Source: Protaetiibacter mangrovi (GTDB lineage Bacteria; Actinomycetota; Actinomycetes; Actinomycetales; Microbacteriaceae). Taken from it: a stretch of DNA of 64,000 bases. Shown one piece after another: positions 1 through 9,670 of the stretch (positions within the stretch are counted from its first letter, which is position 1; each line of letters starts with the position of its first letter). Under the pieces are notes generated by a model. It was not told where the DNA came from. It made no database searches and saw only the letters and a list, made by a program, of their open reading frames with translations. The stretch spans positions 123,963 to 187,962 of the forward strand of contig NZ_JANTHX010000007.1 of NCBI RefSeq assembly GCF_024752305.1, in the 5' to 3' direction. The position numbers and the translations under genes are program-made.

Positions 1-243
1 GCGCCCGAGCTCGCACCGCTCGTGACCCGCAAGGGCTCGATCGCGATCGACGGCACGTCGCTCACCGTGAGCGCCGTGGCCGAGGCCGCGGAGACCGAGC
101 AGTGGTTCGAGGTGTCGCTCATCCCCGAGACCCTCGAGGCGACCACCCTCGGCGCGCTCCGCCCGGGCGACCGGGTGAACCTCGAGACCGACATCCTGGC
201 CCGACACGTGGAGCGGATGCTCCGGATGGGAAGTGCACGATGA
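1..243 (+). CDS. ribE: Riboflavin synthase alpha chain, C-terminal part (cut by window edge)
   Basis: The reading frame is open from base 1, so the gene is cut by the window edge and only its last 80 residues are present. They contain the second lumazine-binding barrel, with KGSIAIDGTSLTV, the ETL..TTLG segment and the terminal GDRVNLETDILARHVERM motif typical of riboflavin synthase. The enzyme dismutates two 6,7-dimethyl-8-ribityllumazine molecules into riboflavin in the cytosol. The stop codon overlaps the ATG of ribBA by 4 nt, which suggests translational coupling in a riboflavin operon. The usual upstream member ribD would lie outside the window. The family assignment is secure; the true start cannot be seen. 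Confidence 0.93.
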   Translation, partial: APELAPLVTRKGSIAIDGTSLTVSAVAEAAETEQWFEVSLIPETLEATTLGALRPGDRVNLETDILARHVERMLRMGSAR

Positions 244-1520
244 GCCTCAGCGACATCCCCGGCGCCCTGCAGGCGCTGCGCGAGGGTCGACCCGTGATCG
301 TCGCCGACGACGAGGGCCGCGAGAACGAGGGCGACGTGGTGCTCGCCGCCGAGACCGCCAGTCAGGAGTGGATCGCCTGGGCGGTCAAGCACTCCTCCGG
401 CTTCATCTGCGCGCCGATGACCAACGAGATCGCCGACCGCCTCGACCTGCCGCCGATGGTCGCGAGCAACCAGGACCCGCGCGGCACCGCCTACACGGTG
501 TCGGTCGACGCGGCCGACCGGCTCTCGACGGGCATCTCGGCATCCGACCGCGCCCACACCCTGCGGGTGCTCGCCGACCCGGCGTCGACCCCCGAGAGCG
601 TGACCCGCCCCGGCCACATCCTGCCGCTGCGCGCCGTCGACGGCGGCGTGCGCGCCCGCGACGGGCACACCGAGGCCTCGGTCGACCTGATGAAGCTCGC
701 CGGGCTCACCCCCGTCGCCGCGATCGTCGAGATCGTCGACGAGGACGGCGAGATGATGCGCCTGCCGAACCTCATCCGCCTGGGCGAGCGTGAGAACGTG
801 CCGGTCATCACGATCGAGGCGCTCATCCGGTTCATGGAGGAGCGCCGTTGCGAGGCCGACCCGAAGGCCGAGGTGACGGTGCCCGAGTGGCAGCGGGTCA
901 GCTTCGAGGTCGAGACCCACGTGCCGACGGCGCACGGCACCTTCCGGGTGCGGGCGTATCGCGACCGCTCGACGGGCGCCGACCACGTCGCGTGGATCGC
1001 CGGTGAACCCCGTGACGGCGCACTGGTGCGCGTGCACTCCGAGTGCCTGACGGGCGAGGCGTTCGGGTCGCTCAAGTGCGAGTGCGGCCCCCAGCTGGAT
1101 GCGGCGCTCGCCACCATCCAGGCGGAGGGCGGCGTGGTGGTCTACCTGCGCGGTCAGGAGGGGCGAGGGATCGGCCTCATCAACAAGCTGCGCGCCTACC
1201 GGCTGCAGGAGGACGGCTTCGACACGCTCGACGCCAACCTCGCGCTCGGTCTGCCCGCGGACGCCCGCGACTACGGAGCCGCCGTCGCGATCCTGAAGGA
1301 TCTCGGCATCCACCGGGTGCGCCTGCTCACCAACAACCCGGAGAAGGCGCGCCAGCTCGACGAGCGGGGCGTCGAGGTCGAGCAGCTGGTGCCGCTCGTC
1401 GTGGGCGTCGGCGAGTACAACGAGGGCTACCTCGACGCGAAGCGCGACCGCATGGGTCACGCACTGCCCACCCACCAGGAGCTCATCGGTCAGCTGACCG
1501 CGAAGGGAGTCGACGAATGA
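240..1520 (+). CDS. ribBA: Bifunctional 3,4-dihydroxy-2-butanone 4-phosphate synthase / GTP cyclohydrolase II
   Basis: The protein has 426 residues. Residues 1-205 form the DHBP synthase half, with the acidic metal-binding stretch [10 protein letters not shown] at residues 23-32. Residues 210-420 form the GTP cyclohydrolase II half, with zinc ligands Cys269, Cys280 and Cys282 in [17 protein letters not shown] and a [10 protein letters not shown] loop. The two halves supply both precursors of riboflavin, from ribulose 5-phosphate and from GTP. The ATG at 240 is chosen because it overlaps the ribE stop (ATGA), and the conserved DHBP-synthase N-terminus starts immediately after it. A longer in-frame extension upstream only mirrors ribE in another frame. 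The 3' end overlaps ribH by 4 nt. Confidence 0.96.
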   Translation: MSLSDIPGALQALREGRPVIVADDEGRENEGDVVLAAETASQEWIAWAVKHSSGFICAPMTNEIADRLDLPPMVASNQDPRGTAYTVSVDAADRLSTGISASDRAHTLRVLADPASTPESVTRPGHILPLRAVDGGVRARDGHTEASVDLMKLAGLTPVAAIVEIVDEDGEMMRLPNLIRLGERENVPVITIEALIRFMEERRCEADPKAEVTVPEWQRVSFEVETHVPTAHGTFRVRAYRDRSTGADHVAWIAGEPRDGALVRVHSECLTGEAFGSLKCECGPQLDAALATIQAEGGVVVYLRGQEGRGIGLINKLRAYRLQEDGFDTLDANLALGLPADARDYGAAVAILKDLGIHRVRLLTNNPEKARQLDERGVEVEQLVPLVVGVGEYNEGYLDAKRDRMGHALPTHQELIGQLTAKGVDE

Positions 1521-1999
1521 GCGGCGAGGGTCGCCCCACGGAACTCGACGTCGACGGCGGCGGTCTGCGGATCGCGGTCGTCGCCGGAACGTGGCACGAG
1601 CGCATCACCGAGGGTCTGCTCGCGGGCGCGCTGCGCACGCTCGAGGCCTCCGGTGCCGAGATCGAGGTCATCCGGGTGCCCGGCAGCTTCGAGCTGCCGG
1701 TGGTCGCGAAGGCGGCTCTGGATGCCGGTGCCGACGGGGTGGTGGCGCTCGGCGTGATCATCCGCGGCGGCACGCCGCACTTCGACTTCGTCTCGAACGC
1801 CGCCACCGACGGGCTCACCCGTGTCGCCCTCGACACCGGCAAGCCGGTGGGCTTCGGCGTGCTGACCCTCGACGACGAGCAGCAGGGGATCGACCGCGCC
1901 GGCTTGCCCGGGTCGAAGGAGGACAAGGGCCGCGAGGCCGCCGAGGCTGTGCTCGCGACCGCTCGGGTGCTCGCCCGCCTGCGGAGTCGGACGCCCTAG
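1517..1999 (+). CDS. ribH: 6,7-dimethyl-8-ribityllumazine synthase
   Basis: This 160-residue protein has the normal length for lumazine synthase. It carries the PGSFELP substrate loop, the [15 protein letters not shown] segment with the catalytic histidine, and the [10 protein letters not shown] strand. It condenses the two RibBA-derived precursors into lumazine, usually as a 60-subunit icosahedral shell or a pentamer. The start ATG overlaps the ribBA stop by 4 nt. The stop TAG is shared as the palindrome CTAG (1996-1999) with the stop of the convergent nitroreductase gene, so the two coding regions overlap tail to tail and no intrinsic terminator separates them. Confidence 0.96.
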   Translation: MSGEGRPTELDVDGGGLRIAVVAGTWHERITEGLLAGALRTLEASGAEIEVIRVPGSFELPVVAKAALDAGADGVVALGVIIRGGTPHFDFVSNAATDGLTRVALDTGKPVGFGVLTLDDEQQGIDRAGLPGSKEDKGREAAEAVLATARVLARLRSRTP

Positions 2000-2523
2000 C
2001 GGCGTGTGAGGTGGATCAGGGGGATCCGCCGGTCGGTGGCCTTCCGGTAGCCGAGCAGGGTGCGTCGGGCGACGGGGTGCATCGTCTCGAGGAGGGCCGC
2101 GAAGGTCACGTCGGCCTCGTCCGGGGCGAGCTGGCGGGCCGCGACCGGGATGCGCTCGCCGCCGATCTCGATGACGGCCCGTTCCGGGTGCGCGGCGAGG
2201 TTGTAGTACCAGGCGGGGTGGTTCTTGGCGCCGGCCGCACTCGCGGTGATGAGCCATCCGCCCTCGTGCGGTCCATAGCCGACCGGGCTGGTCCGCTCGA
2301 GACCGGACTTCGCGCCGATCGTGGTGAGCGCGAGGACGGATGCGCCGTTCCGCGCGCCGGGCTTGCGGGGCTTGCGGGCCTGTCGCACGAGGTACCGCGT
2401 GATGAGGCCCTCGATCCCCCTGTTGGTCGGCTGCTTGCTGCCGTAGGTGCCGGCCGGAAGCGGCGGGAAGGTCGTGGGGGTCTCGTCGGCGGCGCGCGCG
2501 TCGCCGGTCGTCGGGTTCTGCAT
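1996..2523 (-). CDS. Deazaflavin (F420)-dependent nitroreductase family protein
   Basis: The protein has 175 residues and matches the Ddn/FDOR split-barrel family. The diagnostic stretch is [18 protein letters not shown], followed by [20 protein letters not shown], a phosphate-binding and cofactor-facing region. The family uses F420 or sometimes FMN for redox chemistry on quinones, nitroaromatics or unsaturated substrates; the substrate here is unknown. I prefer the ATG at 2523, which is preceded by GGGGA, over the GTG at 2532, which has no ribosome site. The gene is convergent with ribH and shares the CTAG stop with it. A 10-bp direct repeat lies just upstream of its start. Confidence 0.8.
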   Translation of the reverse strand: MQNPTTGDARAADETPTTFPPLPAGTYGSKQPTNRGIEGLITRYLVRQARKPRKPGARNGASVLALTTIGAKSGLERTSPVGYGPHEGGWLITASAAGAKNHPAWYYNLAAHPERAVIEIGGERIPVAARQLAPDEADVTFAALLETMHPVARRTLLGYRKATDRRIPLIHLTRR

Positions 2524-2534
2524 ATTCCCCACAC

Positions 2535-2564
2535 TACCAGGGTGTTCAATATTTTATCAGGGTG
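2535..2564. repeat. 10-bp direct repeat upstream of the nitroreductase gene
   Basis: TACCAGGGTG (2535-2544) and TATCAGGGTG (2555-2564) are near-identical direct repeats exactly 20 bp apart, which is two helical turns. They flank an AT-rich core (TTCAATATTTTA) in otherwise very GC-rich DNA. They lie upstream of the minus-strand nitroreductase and just beyond the stop of the MaoC gene. On the minus strand, TTGAAC and a TATG-type -10 could form the nitroreductase promoter. This is a plausible regulator-binding site but no regulator is identified. Confidence 0.4.
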
Positions 2565-2585
2565 ACGAACCTCGCTCCCGACGGG

Positions 2586-3050
2586 TCAGGCCGGGAGCGC
2601 GGCGAACACCGCCAGCGTGTCCGCGACCAGCGCGGGCTTCTCGGAGCCCTCGATCGCGACGGTCACGCGCTGGGCGAGGCGCACGCCGAGCGGCGTGCGC
2701 TCTGCACCGGTGATCACCGCGGACGCCCGCACCCGGGCGCCCGCCGGCACCGGCTGCAGGAAGCGCACCCGCTCGAGCCCGTAGTTCACCGCCATCGCGA
2801 GCCGACCGACCTCGAGCAGCCCCTCGGCGAGCGCCGGCAGCAGCGACAGCGTGAGGTAGCCGTGCGCGATCGTGGTGCCGAACGGCCCGGCCGCGGCACG
2901 TTCGGGATCGACGTGGATCCATTGGTGGTCCCCCGTCGCCTCGGCGAACATCCGGATGCGCGCCTGGTCGATCGTGATCCACTCCCCCGCGCCGAGATCG
3001 GCACCGACCGCCTCGAGCAGTTCGTCGGGATGTGCGAACGACGTCGTCAT
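2586..3050 (-). CDS. MaoC-family enoyl-CoA hydratase
   Basis: The 154-residue hot-dog-fold protein has the R-hydratase signature ATGDHQWIHVDPERA with Asp41 and His46, then GPFGTTIAHGYLTLSL. It should hydrate a 2-enoyl-CoA to a 3-hydroxyacyl-CoA in the cytosol. The ATG at 3050 is fixed by its 4-nt overlap with the upstream SDR gene; the longer open frame upstream is a shadow of that SDR. It is the last gene of a five-gene minus-strand operon with acyl-CoA dehydrogenase, thiolase, alcohol dehydrogenase and SDR, so hydration within a beta-oxidation-like route is the likely role. The actual acyl chain is not known. Confidence 0.85.
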   Translation of the reverse strand: MTTSFAHPDELLEAVGADLGAGEWITIDQARIRMFAEATGDHQWIHVDPERAAAGPFGTTIAHGYLTLSLLPALAEGLLEVGRLAMAVNYGLERVRFLQPVPAGARVRASAVITGAERTPLGVRLAQRVTVAIEGSEKPALVADTLAVFAALPA

Positions 3051-3799
3051 GCGCGAGGTCCCCCCGCGACGTAGAGCACCTGTCCCGAGACGAATCCCGC
3101 CTCCTCCGAGCAGAAGAACGATGCGGCGGCGGCGATGTCGGCCGGGGTACCCGTGCGGCCGACGGGGATCTCCTTCGCCGCGAGTGCGAAGAACTCCTCG
3201 GGCTCGAGGCCGACCCGCCGTGCGGTGGCGGCCGTCATCTCGGTCTCGATGAACCCCGGCGCGATGGCGTTGGCGGTCACGTTGTAGCGGCCCAGCTCGA
3301 TCGCGAGGGTCTTGGTGAAGCCCTGCATCCCCGCCTTCGCGGCGGCGTAGTTCGCCTGCCCGCGGTTGCCGAGCGCCGAGGTGGACGAGAGGTTGACGAT
3401 GCGCCCCCACTCGGCGGCGACCTGATGGGTCTGCACCGCCCGGGACATGAGGAACGCACCCCGCAGGTGCACGTTCAGCACGGCATCCCAGTCGTCGACG
3501 CTCATCTTGAAGAGCAGGTTGTCGCGCAGGATGCCGGCGTTGTTGACGAGGATCGTGGGCGCGCCGAGCTCGTCGACGGTGCGCTGCACGGCGGCGGCCA
3601 CCTGCTGCTCGTCGGCGACGTCCGCTCCGATGCCGACGGCGCGACCATCTGCGGCGCGGATCGCCTCGACGGTCGCGGAGGTGGAGCCCTCGTCCAGGTC
3701 GACGACGGCGACGGCGTACCCGTCGGCGGCGAGGCGCGCGGCCACGGCGGCTCCGATGCCGCGGGCCGCGCCCGTCACGATGGCGGTTCTCTCGGTCAT
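3047..3799 (-). CDS. SDR-family 3-hydroxyacyl-CoA / 3-oxoacyl reductase (FabG-like)
   Basis: The protein has 250 residues. It shows the Rossmann motif TGAARGIG at residues 9-16, the NNAG motif, and a catalytic set at Ser138, Tyr151 and Lys155, the same positions as in E. coli FabG. The VVDLDEG stretch with an acidic residue after strand beta-2 suggests NAD(H) rather than NADPH. In this operon it most likely oxidises the 3-hydroxyacyl-CoA made by the MaoC hydratase and feeds the thiolase. Its 3' end overlaps the MaoC start by 4 nt, and the alcohol dehydrogenase stop lies 22 nt upstream. A biosynthetic FabG role is less likely because no fatty-acid synthesis genes are nearby. Confidence 0.87.
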   Translation of the reverse strand: MTERTAIVTGAARGIGAAVAARLAADGYAVAVVDLDEGSTSATVEAIRAADGRAVGIGADVADEQQVAAAVQRTVDELGAPTILVNNAGILRDNLLFKMSVDDWDAVLNVHLRGAFLMSRAVQTHQVAAEWGRIVNLSSTSALGNRGQANYAAAKAGMQGFTKTLAIELGRYNVTANAIAPGFIETEMTAATARRVGLEPEEFFALAAKEIPVGRTGTPADIAAAASFFCSEEAGFVSGQVLYVAGGPRA

Positions 3800-3821
3800 G
3801 GGTTCCTCTCGATGGGTGGGG

Positions 3822-4922
3822 TCAGAAGACGATCAGCTGGCGCAGCGCGGCGCCGTCGGCCAGCGTGTCCATCGCGGCGGCGACGTCGTCGAGGCGGATG
3901 CGGTCGCTGACCAGCTGCTCGACGGGCAGCAGGCCGGCCCGCCACAGCTCCACATAGCGGGGGATGTCGCGCTCCGGCACCGAGGTGCCGAGATAACTGC
4001 CGACGACGGTGCGGGCCTCCGCCGTGAGGGCCAGCGGCGAGATGCTCGACCGCGCATCCGGAGCCGGCAGGCCGACGGTCACGGTGGTTCCGCCGGGAGC
4101 GGTCGCGGCGAAGGCGGTTTCGAAGGCGCGCGGATGCCCGGCCGCCTCGATCACGACGGGGGCGCGCAGGCCGGAGCTCTCGAGGTCCGAGGCGAGCACG
4201 GTCTGCAGCGCACCGAGCGCCGCCGCCGCCTCGAGCTTGTCGGCGCGGGCGTCGACGGCGATCACCGGATGCCCGAGGGCGCGGGCCACGAGCAGCGCCG
4301 CCATCCCGACGCCGCCGAGGCCCACGACCATGACGGTGTCGCCGTCGGCCGGGCGGGCGGCGTTCAACACGGCGCCCCCGCCGGTGAGCACCGCGCAGCC
4401 GAGAAGCGCGGCGACATCGGCGGGGACGTCGTGGGGTACCGGGACGACCGAGCGCCGCGAGACGACGGCGTGGTCGGCGAAGGCGGAGACGCCGAGGTGG
4501 TGGAAGACCTCGCCACCGTCGGCATGCAATCGGCGACCGCCCTCGAGCAGCTCACCCGCGCCGTTCGCGGCCGAGCCCCGCTCGCACGGCATCCGCCCGT
4601 CGGAGGCGCAGCCGGCGCAGTCGCCGCAGCGCGGCAGGAAAGTCATGACGACGCGGTCGCCGACCGCCACGTCGTCGACGCCCGGCCCTGCGGCCTCGAC
4701 GATGCCGGCCGCCTCGTGGCCGAGCAGCATCGGCAACGGCCTCGGGCGGTTGCCGTCGACGACGCTCAGGTCGGAGTGGCAGACGCCCGCCACCTCGATG
4801 CGCACCAGCAGCTCGCCGGATGCCGGCGGGTCGAGCTCGAGCTCCCGCACCGCGAGCGGGCGCGACGCGGCGTACGGACGGGGATCGCCCGTCCGCTCCA
4901 GCACCGCGCCCCGGATCCGCAT
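3822..4922 (-). CDS. Zinc-dependent medium-chain alcohol dehydrogenase
   Basis: This 366-residue MDR protein has catalytic zinc ligands Cys48 (GVCHSD) and His69-Glu70 (GHEAAG). The structural zinc lobe uses Cys99, Cys102, Cys105 and Cys113. The nucleotide-binding motif is VVGLGGVGMAA. Proteins of this type oxidise primary or secondary alcohols, or S-hydroxymethyl-mycothiol/glutathione adducts, with NAD. The context suggests a step on a substrate alcohol or aldehyde that enters acyl-CoA catabolism. Its start lies 1 nt from the thiolase stop, so the two genes are surely cotranscribed. Confidence 0.87.
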   Translation of the reverse strand: MRIRGAVLERTGDPRPYAASRPLAVRELELDPPASGELLVRIEVAGVCHSDLSVVDGNRPRPLPMLLGHEAAGIVEAAGPGVDDVAVGDRVVMTFLPRCGDCAGCASDGRMPCERGSAANGAGELLEGGRRLHADGGEVFHHLGVSAFADHAVVSRRSVVPVPHDVPADVAALLGCAVLTGGGAVLNAARPADGDTVMVVGLGGVGMAALLVARALGHPVIAVDARADKLEAAAALGALQTVLASDLESSGLRAPVVIEAAGHPRAFETAFAATAPGGTTVTVGLPAPDARSSISPLALTAEARTVVGSYLGTSVPERDIPRYVELWRAGLLPVEQLVSDRIRLDDVAAAMDTLADGAALRQLIVF

Positions 4923-4923
4923 G

Positions 4924-6147
<1,224 letters not shown>

Positions 6148-6182
6148 GGTGTCTCTCCTTCGAGGCGGATGCGGTTCCGGGC

Positions 6183-7379
6183 TCAGACGAAGGCGCTCAG
6201 GCCGGTGATCGAGCGCCCGACGATGAGGTTGTTCATCTGGTAGGTGCCCTCGTAGGTGTAGAGCGCCTCCGCGTCGGCGAAGCGGCGTGCCACGCCCTGG
6301 TCGAGCTGGATGCCGTTGCCGCCGAGCGCCTCGCGGCACCAGGCGACCACCTGCCGGCCGCTCGCCGTCACGAAGGCCTTCGCGAGGGCGGCCTGCTGGT
6401 CGTACGGGCGGCCCTCGTCCATCATCTGGCTGAGGCGCGCGCACATCGCGATCGACGCCGTGATGTTGCCGAGCGACTTCGACAGCAGATCCTGGATGAG
6501 CTGGAACGAGCCGAGCTTGCGCCCGAACTGCTCGCGCTCCACGACGTAGCGCACCGCCGCCTCGTAGGCGCCGACGGCGTTGCCGACCGCCTGCCAGGCG
6601 ACCTCGGCGCGGGTCAGGGCGAGCACGCGGGCGGTGTCGCGGAAGCCGTTGCCGAGCTGCAGGCGGCGCTCCTCGGGCACGCGCACGTCGACGAGCGTGA
6701 TGTCGGCGTTCTGCACGACCCGCAGGCTCTGCTTGCGCTCGATCTTCGTCGCGGTGAAGCCGGGCGCGGTGGCCGTCTCGACGATGAACCCCTTGACCTG
6801 GTCATCGGCGACGTCGCGCGCCCAGATCACCACGACATCCGCGAACGTCGCATTGCCGATCCAGCGCTTGGCGCCGTTGAGCACCCACTCGTCGCCCTCG
6901 CGGCGGGCGGTGGTCTCGAGGCCGCGTGCGGTGTCGGAGCCGTGCAGCGGCTCGGTGAGCCCGAAGGCGCCGATCAGCTCGCCGCGCGCCATCTTCGGCA
7001 ACCACTCGGCGCGCTGCGCGGCGTCGCCGCACATGCCGATCGCGTTCATGGCGAGCCCGGAGTGCACCCCCACGAAGGTCGCGACGGAGGCGTCGTTGCG
7101 TCCGAATTCCAGGGCGACCCAGCCCCGGTAGAGCGCCGTGTTCTCCCACAGCCGCGACTCCTCCCACAGCGGGCCGTAGACGCCCAGCTCGGGGAAGCCG
7201 GGCGTGATCCGGTGGGGGAACTCGGCGCGCTCCCAGTGGTCCTCGATGATCGGCGTCACCTCGCGCTCGAGGAAGTCGCGGATGCGCACGGCGCGCTCCT
7301 GCTCGACGTCGGAGAGCAGCTCCTGCACGTGGTAGAAGTCCACGTCGAGGAGGGCGTTCTCGAGGGTCGCTGTCGTCAT
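6183..7379 (-). CDS. Acyl-CoA dehydrogenase (glutaryl-CoA dehydrogenase-like subgroup)
   Basis: The protein has 398 residues with standard acyl-CoA dehydrogenase architecture. FGLTEPLHGSD binds FAD and substrate, GAKRWIGNATFADV follows, and the catalytic base glutamate lies in YTYEGTYQMNNLIVGR near the end. The NNLIVGRSITG ending resembles glutaryl-CoA dehydrogenases and their relatives. Start ATG 7379 is preferred over 7391 because the conserved N-terminus begins there. It is the first gene of the five-gene minus-strand operon and is divergent from the QsdR-type regulator, with a perfect inverted repeat in the shared 120-bp promoter region. The exact acyl substrate is not deducible. Confidence 0.88.
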   Translation of the reverse strand: MTTATLENALLDVDFYHVQELLSDVEQERAVRIRDFLEREVTPIIEDHWERAEFPHRITPGFPELGVYGPLWEESRLWENTALYRGWVALEFGRNDASVATFVGVHSGLAMNAIGMCGDAAQRAEWLPKMARGELIGAFGLTEPLHGSDTARGLETTARREGDEWVLNGAKRWIGNATFADVVVIWARDVADDQVKGFIVETATAPGFTATKIERKQSLRVVQNADITLVDVRVPEERRLQLGNGFRDTARVLALTRAEVAWQAVGNAVGAYEAAVRYVVEREQFGRKLGSFQLIQDLLSKSLGNITASIAMCARLSQMMDEGRPYDQQAALAKAFVTASGRQVVAWCREALGGNGIQLDQGVARRFADAEALYTYEGTYQMNNLIVGRSITGLSAFV

Positions 7380-7445
7380 CACTCGCTCCATCGCGGTCGG
7401 TACGGACTCCGGTCGCGGGGGTCGGACCGGTGGCGGTGACGACTA

Positions 7446-7469
7446 TGCAACATTTCTCCAGATGTTGCA
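7446..7469. promoter_or_regulatory. Perfect inverted repeat, likely operator of the adjacent QsdR-type repressor
   Basis: TGCAACAT (7446-7453) and ATGTTGCA (7462-7469) are perfect reverse complements separated by 8 nt. The 24-bp dyad lies in the 120-bp region between the divergent acyl-CoA dehydrogenase operon (start 7379) and the TetR-type gene (start 7500). Size and symmetry fit a TetR-dimer operator controlling both directions. Assignment to this regulator is inferred from position. Confidence 0.65.
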
Positions 7470-7499
7470 AGCAGGCGGATTCCGGATAGCATTCGGGGC

Positions 7500-8141
7500 A
7501 TGCCCGAGAGCCCCCCGGTCGCCACGGTCGGCGTCGGAACCCGCGCCACGCTGCAGGTGCCGAGTGCACTCTCGGCCCGGCTGCGCGGCACGCCGCCGCA
7601 TCGCGACGCGGAGCGGGCCTTCCAGCTGGCGCGCCGGGCCTTCATCGCGGGCGAGCGCATCGAGATGGGGCCGCTCGCGGCCGAGCTGGGCGTCGACCGC
7701 ACCTCGCTGTTCCGCTGGGTGGGCAACCGTGACGCGCTGCTCGCCGAGGTGCTCTGGTCGCTCGCCGAGGCGAGCCTCGACCACGCGGAGGCGGCATCCA
7801 CGGGAGCCGGCCCGGCACGCGTCGTCGACATCCTGGGAAGGTTCGTCGACGGGCTCGTCACGGCCCCGTACTTCCGCGACTTCCTCGCACGCGAGCCGCA
7901 GCGATCCCTCCGACTCATGACCACCGGGGATGCCGAGATCCAGCGGCGCTACGTCGTCGCGGTCGAGGAGCTGCTCGCGACGCACGCCCCCGAGGCCGGT
8001 CGCCCCGCCCTGCCGCGCCACGACCTCGCCTACCTCATCGTGCGCATCTCCGAGACCTTCTCCTACGCCGACCTGATCGCCGGCGAGGAACCGAGCGCCG
8101 AGCGCGCGCGGGCGGCGTTCGCCCTCGTGCTGGGCGCGTGA
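7500..8141 (+). CDS. TetR/AcrR-family regulator, QsdR type
   Basis: The protein has 213 residues. The N-terminal helix-turn-helix spans about residues 36-80 (AFQLARRAFIAGERIEMGPL, then AAELGVDRTSLFRWVGNRDAL). The C-terminal ligand domain ends with a YLIVRISETFSYADLIAGEE pattern that I associate with the QsdR family. In Rhodococcus erythropolis, QsdR represses a gamma-lactone / N-acyl-homoserine-lactone degradation operon. Here the gene is divergent from a beta-oxidation operon and followed at 13 nt by a thioesterase gene. A perfect 24-bp dyad upstream is its probable operator. Family placement is from pattern recognition only and should be verified with a domain search. Confidence 0.78.
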   Translation: MPESPPVATVGVGTRATLQVPSALSARLRGTPPHRDAERAFQLARRAFIAGERIEMGPLAAELGVDRTSLFRWVGNRDALLAEVLWSLAEASLDHAEAASTGAGPARVVDILGRFVDGLVTAPYFRDFLAREPQRSLRLMTTGDAEIQRRYVVAVEELLATHAPEAGRPALPRHDLAYLIVRISETFSYADLIAGEEPSAERARAAFALVLGA

Positions 8142-8154
8142 CCCGAGGAGCACC

Positions 8155-8577
8155 GTGAGCGACTACGGCTGGTACCACCCGTTCCCGACCCGCTGGAACG
8201 ACAACGACGTCTACGGCCACGTCAACAACGTCGTCTACTACGCCGCCATGGACACCGCCGTGAACAGCTGGATGATCGCCCGCGGCGGGTTCGACCCCGA
8301 GCGCGGCGAGGTGATCGGCGTCATCGTCGCGTCCTCGTGCGACTACCGCGCCTCGGGCAGCTTCCCGGAGGTGCTGCGGGTCGGCGTGCGCGCCGGGCGC
8401 GTGGGCCGCACGAGCGTCACCTGGGAGACCGGCATCTTCCGCGAGGCGGACGGCGAACTGCTCGCGGCCGGCACCTTCGTGCATGTCTTCGTCGATCGCG
8501 ACGACCGGCGCCCGACGCCGATCCCGGATGCGCTGCGCGCGGCGATCGAGAACGAATTGGTCGTCACCGAGACTTAA
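8155..8577 (+). CDS. Acyl-CoA thioesterase (4-hydroxybenzoyl-CoA thioesterase-like)
   Basis: This 140-residue hot-dog protein has the signature TRWNDNDVYGHVNNVVYY, in which the second Asp of NDND aligns with the catalytic Asp of 4-hydroxybenzoyl-CoA thioesterases. It should hydrolyse an acyl-CoA to free acid and CoA, perhaps to relieve CoA trapping. The GTG start at 8155 has a GAGGAG ribosome site 5 nt upstream. It lies 13 nt after the TetR gene and is probably cotranscribed with it. Its TAA stop is followed at once by a 20-bp operator copy that belongs to the next transcription unit. Confidence 0.84.
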   Translation: MSDYGWYHPFPTRWNDNDVYGHVNNVVYYAAMDTAVNSWMIARGGFDPERGEVIGVIVASSCDYRASGSFPEVLRVGVRAGRVGRTSVTWETGIFREADGELLAAGTFVHVFVDRDDRRPTPIPDALRAAIENELVVTET

Positions 8578-8597
8578 AACCGACCAGCCGGTATGCT
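8578..8597 (+). promoter_or_regulatory. Operator copy A with overlapping -10, upstream of the kinase operon
   Basis: AACCGACCAGCCGGTATGCT is one of four copies in the window of AACCGACCNNNCGGTATGYT. Its last six bases (TATGCT, 8592-8597) look like a -10 hexamer, and the kinase ATG at 8609 lies only 11 nt further on. The transcript would then be almost leaderless, and no ribosome site is visible. A repressor bound here would cover the -10. Confidence 0.7.
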
Positions 8598-8608
8598 ACG
8601 GTTTCGGC

Positions 8609-9670
8609 ATGGACGACGGCGTCTCCCCCGCGGGTATCGACATCCGCGCCTTCGGCGACTGGCTCGCTCTCCGCGAACCCGGACTGCACGGAGCCGGACC
8701 CCTCCGGGCCACCCTGCTCACCGGCGGCCTCAGCAACCTGACGTACCGCATCGACGGAGCCGCGCGACCCCTCGTGCTGCGCCGCCCCCCGCTCGGCCAC
8801 GTGCTCTCCACCGCGCACGACATGGGCCGTGAGTTCCGCGTGCAGAGCGCCCTGCACGGCACCCGCGTCCCCGTGCCGCAGCCGTACCTGCTCGCGCCCG
8901 ACCCCCACGGCGACGCCGGTGTGGGCGCCGAGTTCTACCTCATGGAATACATCGACGGCGAGATCCTCGACTCGACCGCGAAGAACGCCCGGTGGGCCGC
9001 GCACGAGCTGCACGAGGTGAGCATCGCCCTCGTGCGGACGCTTGCACGACTGCACGCGGTCGACCCCGAGAGCGTCGGGCTCGGCGACTTCGGCCGGGCG
9101 GAAGGATTCCTCGCCCGCCAGCTGCGGCGCTGGGCCACCCAGTACGAGGGCAACCGATTCCGCGAGCTCCCCGACCTCGACCGCCTGCTCGAGCTGCTCG
9201 GGGCCGGGCTGCCCGAGACGCGCTGGAGCTCGATCGTGCACGGCGACTACCGCCTCGACAACGCACTCGTGCAGCGCGGACCGGGCGGGCCGCGGATCGC
9301 GGCGGTGCTCGACTGGGAGATGGCGACGCTCGGCGACTCGCTCACCGATCTGGGTCTGCTCGGCCTGTACTGGGACCTGGGCGAGGTGGTGGGCGAGGCC
9401 GCCGTGGGCCGCACCTCCGTCGACCACGCCGCCGGCTACCCCGCCTTCGAGGAACTGCTCGACGCCTACGCGCAGTGCCGCGACATCCGCGTGCCCGAAC
9501 TCGGCTGGTACCTCGGCTTCGCGGCCGCGAAGCTGGCCATCATCCTCGAAGGCATCCAATTCCGCTACGACCAGGGCGAGACCGTGGGCGAGGGCTTCGA
9601 CAGAGTAGGAGAGATCGTGCCGCTGCTGGCCGCATCCGGGATCCGCCGCCTCGAAGGGGTGCGGTCCTGA
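8609..9670 (+). CDS. APH-family kinase of the ACAD10/11-associated type (4-hydroxyacyl-CoA kinase candidate)
   Basis: The protein has 353 residues and an aminoglycoside-phosphotransferase fold. Its catalytic motif HGDYRLDN starts at His211, with Asp213 and Asn218, and LDWEMATLGD carries the metal-binding Asp235. The N-terminal GGLSNLTYRI and LVLRRPP segments are typical of the phosphotransferase domain fused to acyl-CoA dehydrogenase in animal ACAD10/11. Here the partner dehydrogenase is the next gene, overlapping by 1 nt. Known enzymes of this pairing phosphorylate the 4-hydroxyl of 4-hydroxyacyl-CoA (LvaA in levulinate catabolism is one). The ATG at 8609 is the first start before the conserved region and seems nearly leaderless. 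Confidence 0.85.
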   Translation: MDDGVSPAGIDIRAFGDWLALREPGLHGAGPLRATLLTGGLSNLTYRIDGAARPLVLRRPPLGHVLSTAHDMGREFRVQSALHGTRVPVPQPYLLAPDPHGDAGVGAEFYLMEYIDGEILDSTAKNARWAAHELHEVSIALVRTLARLHAVDPESVGLGDFGRAEGFLARQLRRWATQYEGNRFRELPDLDRLLELLGAGLPETRWSSIVHGDYRLDNALVQRGPGGPRIAAVLDWEMATLGDSLTDLGLLGLYWDLGEVVGEAAVGRTSVDHAAGYPAFEELLDAYAQCRDIRVPELGWYLGFAAAKLAIILEGIQFRYDQGETVGEGFDRVGEIVPLLAASGIRRLEGVRS

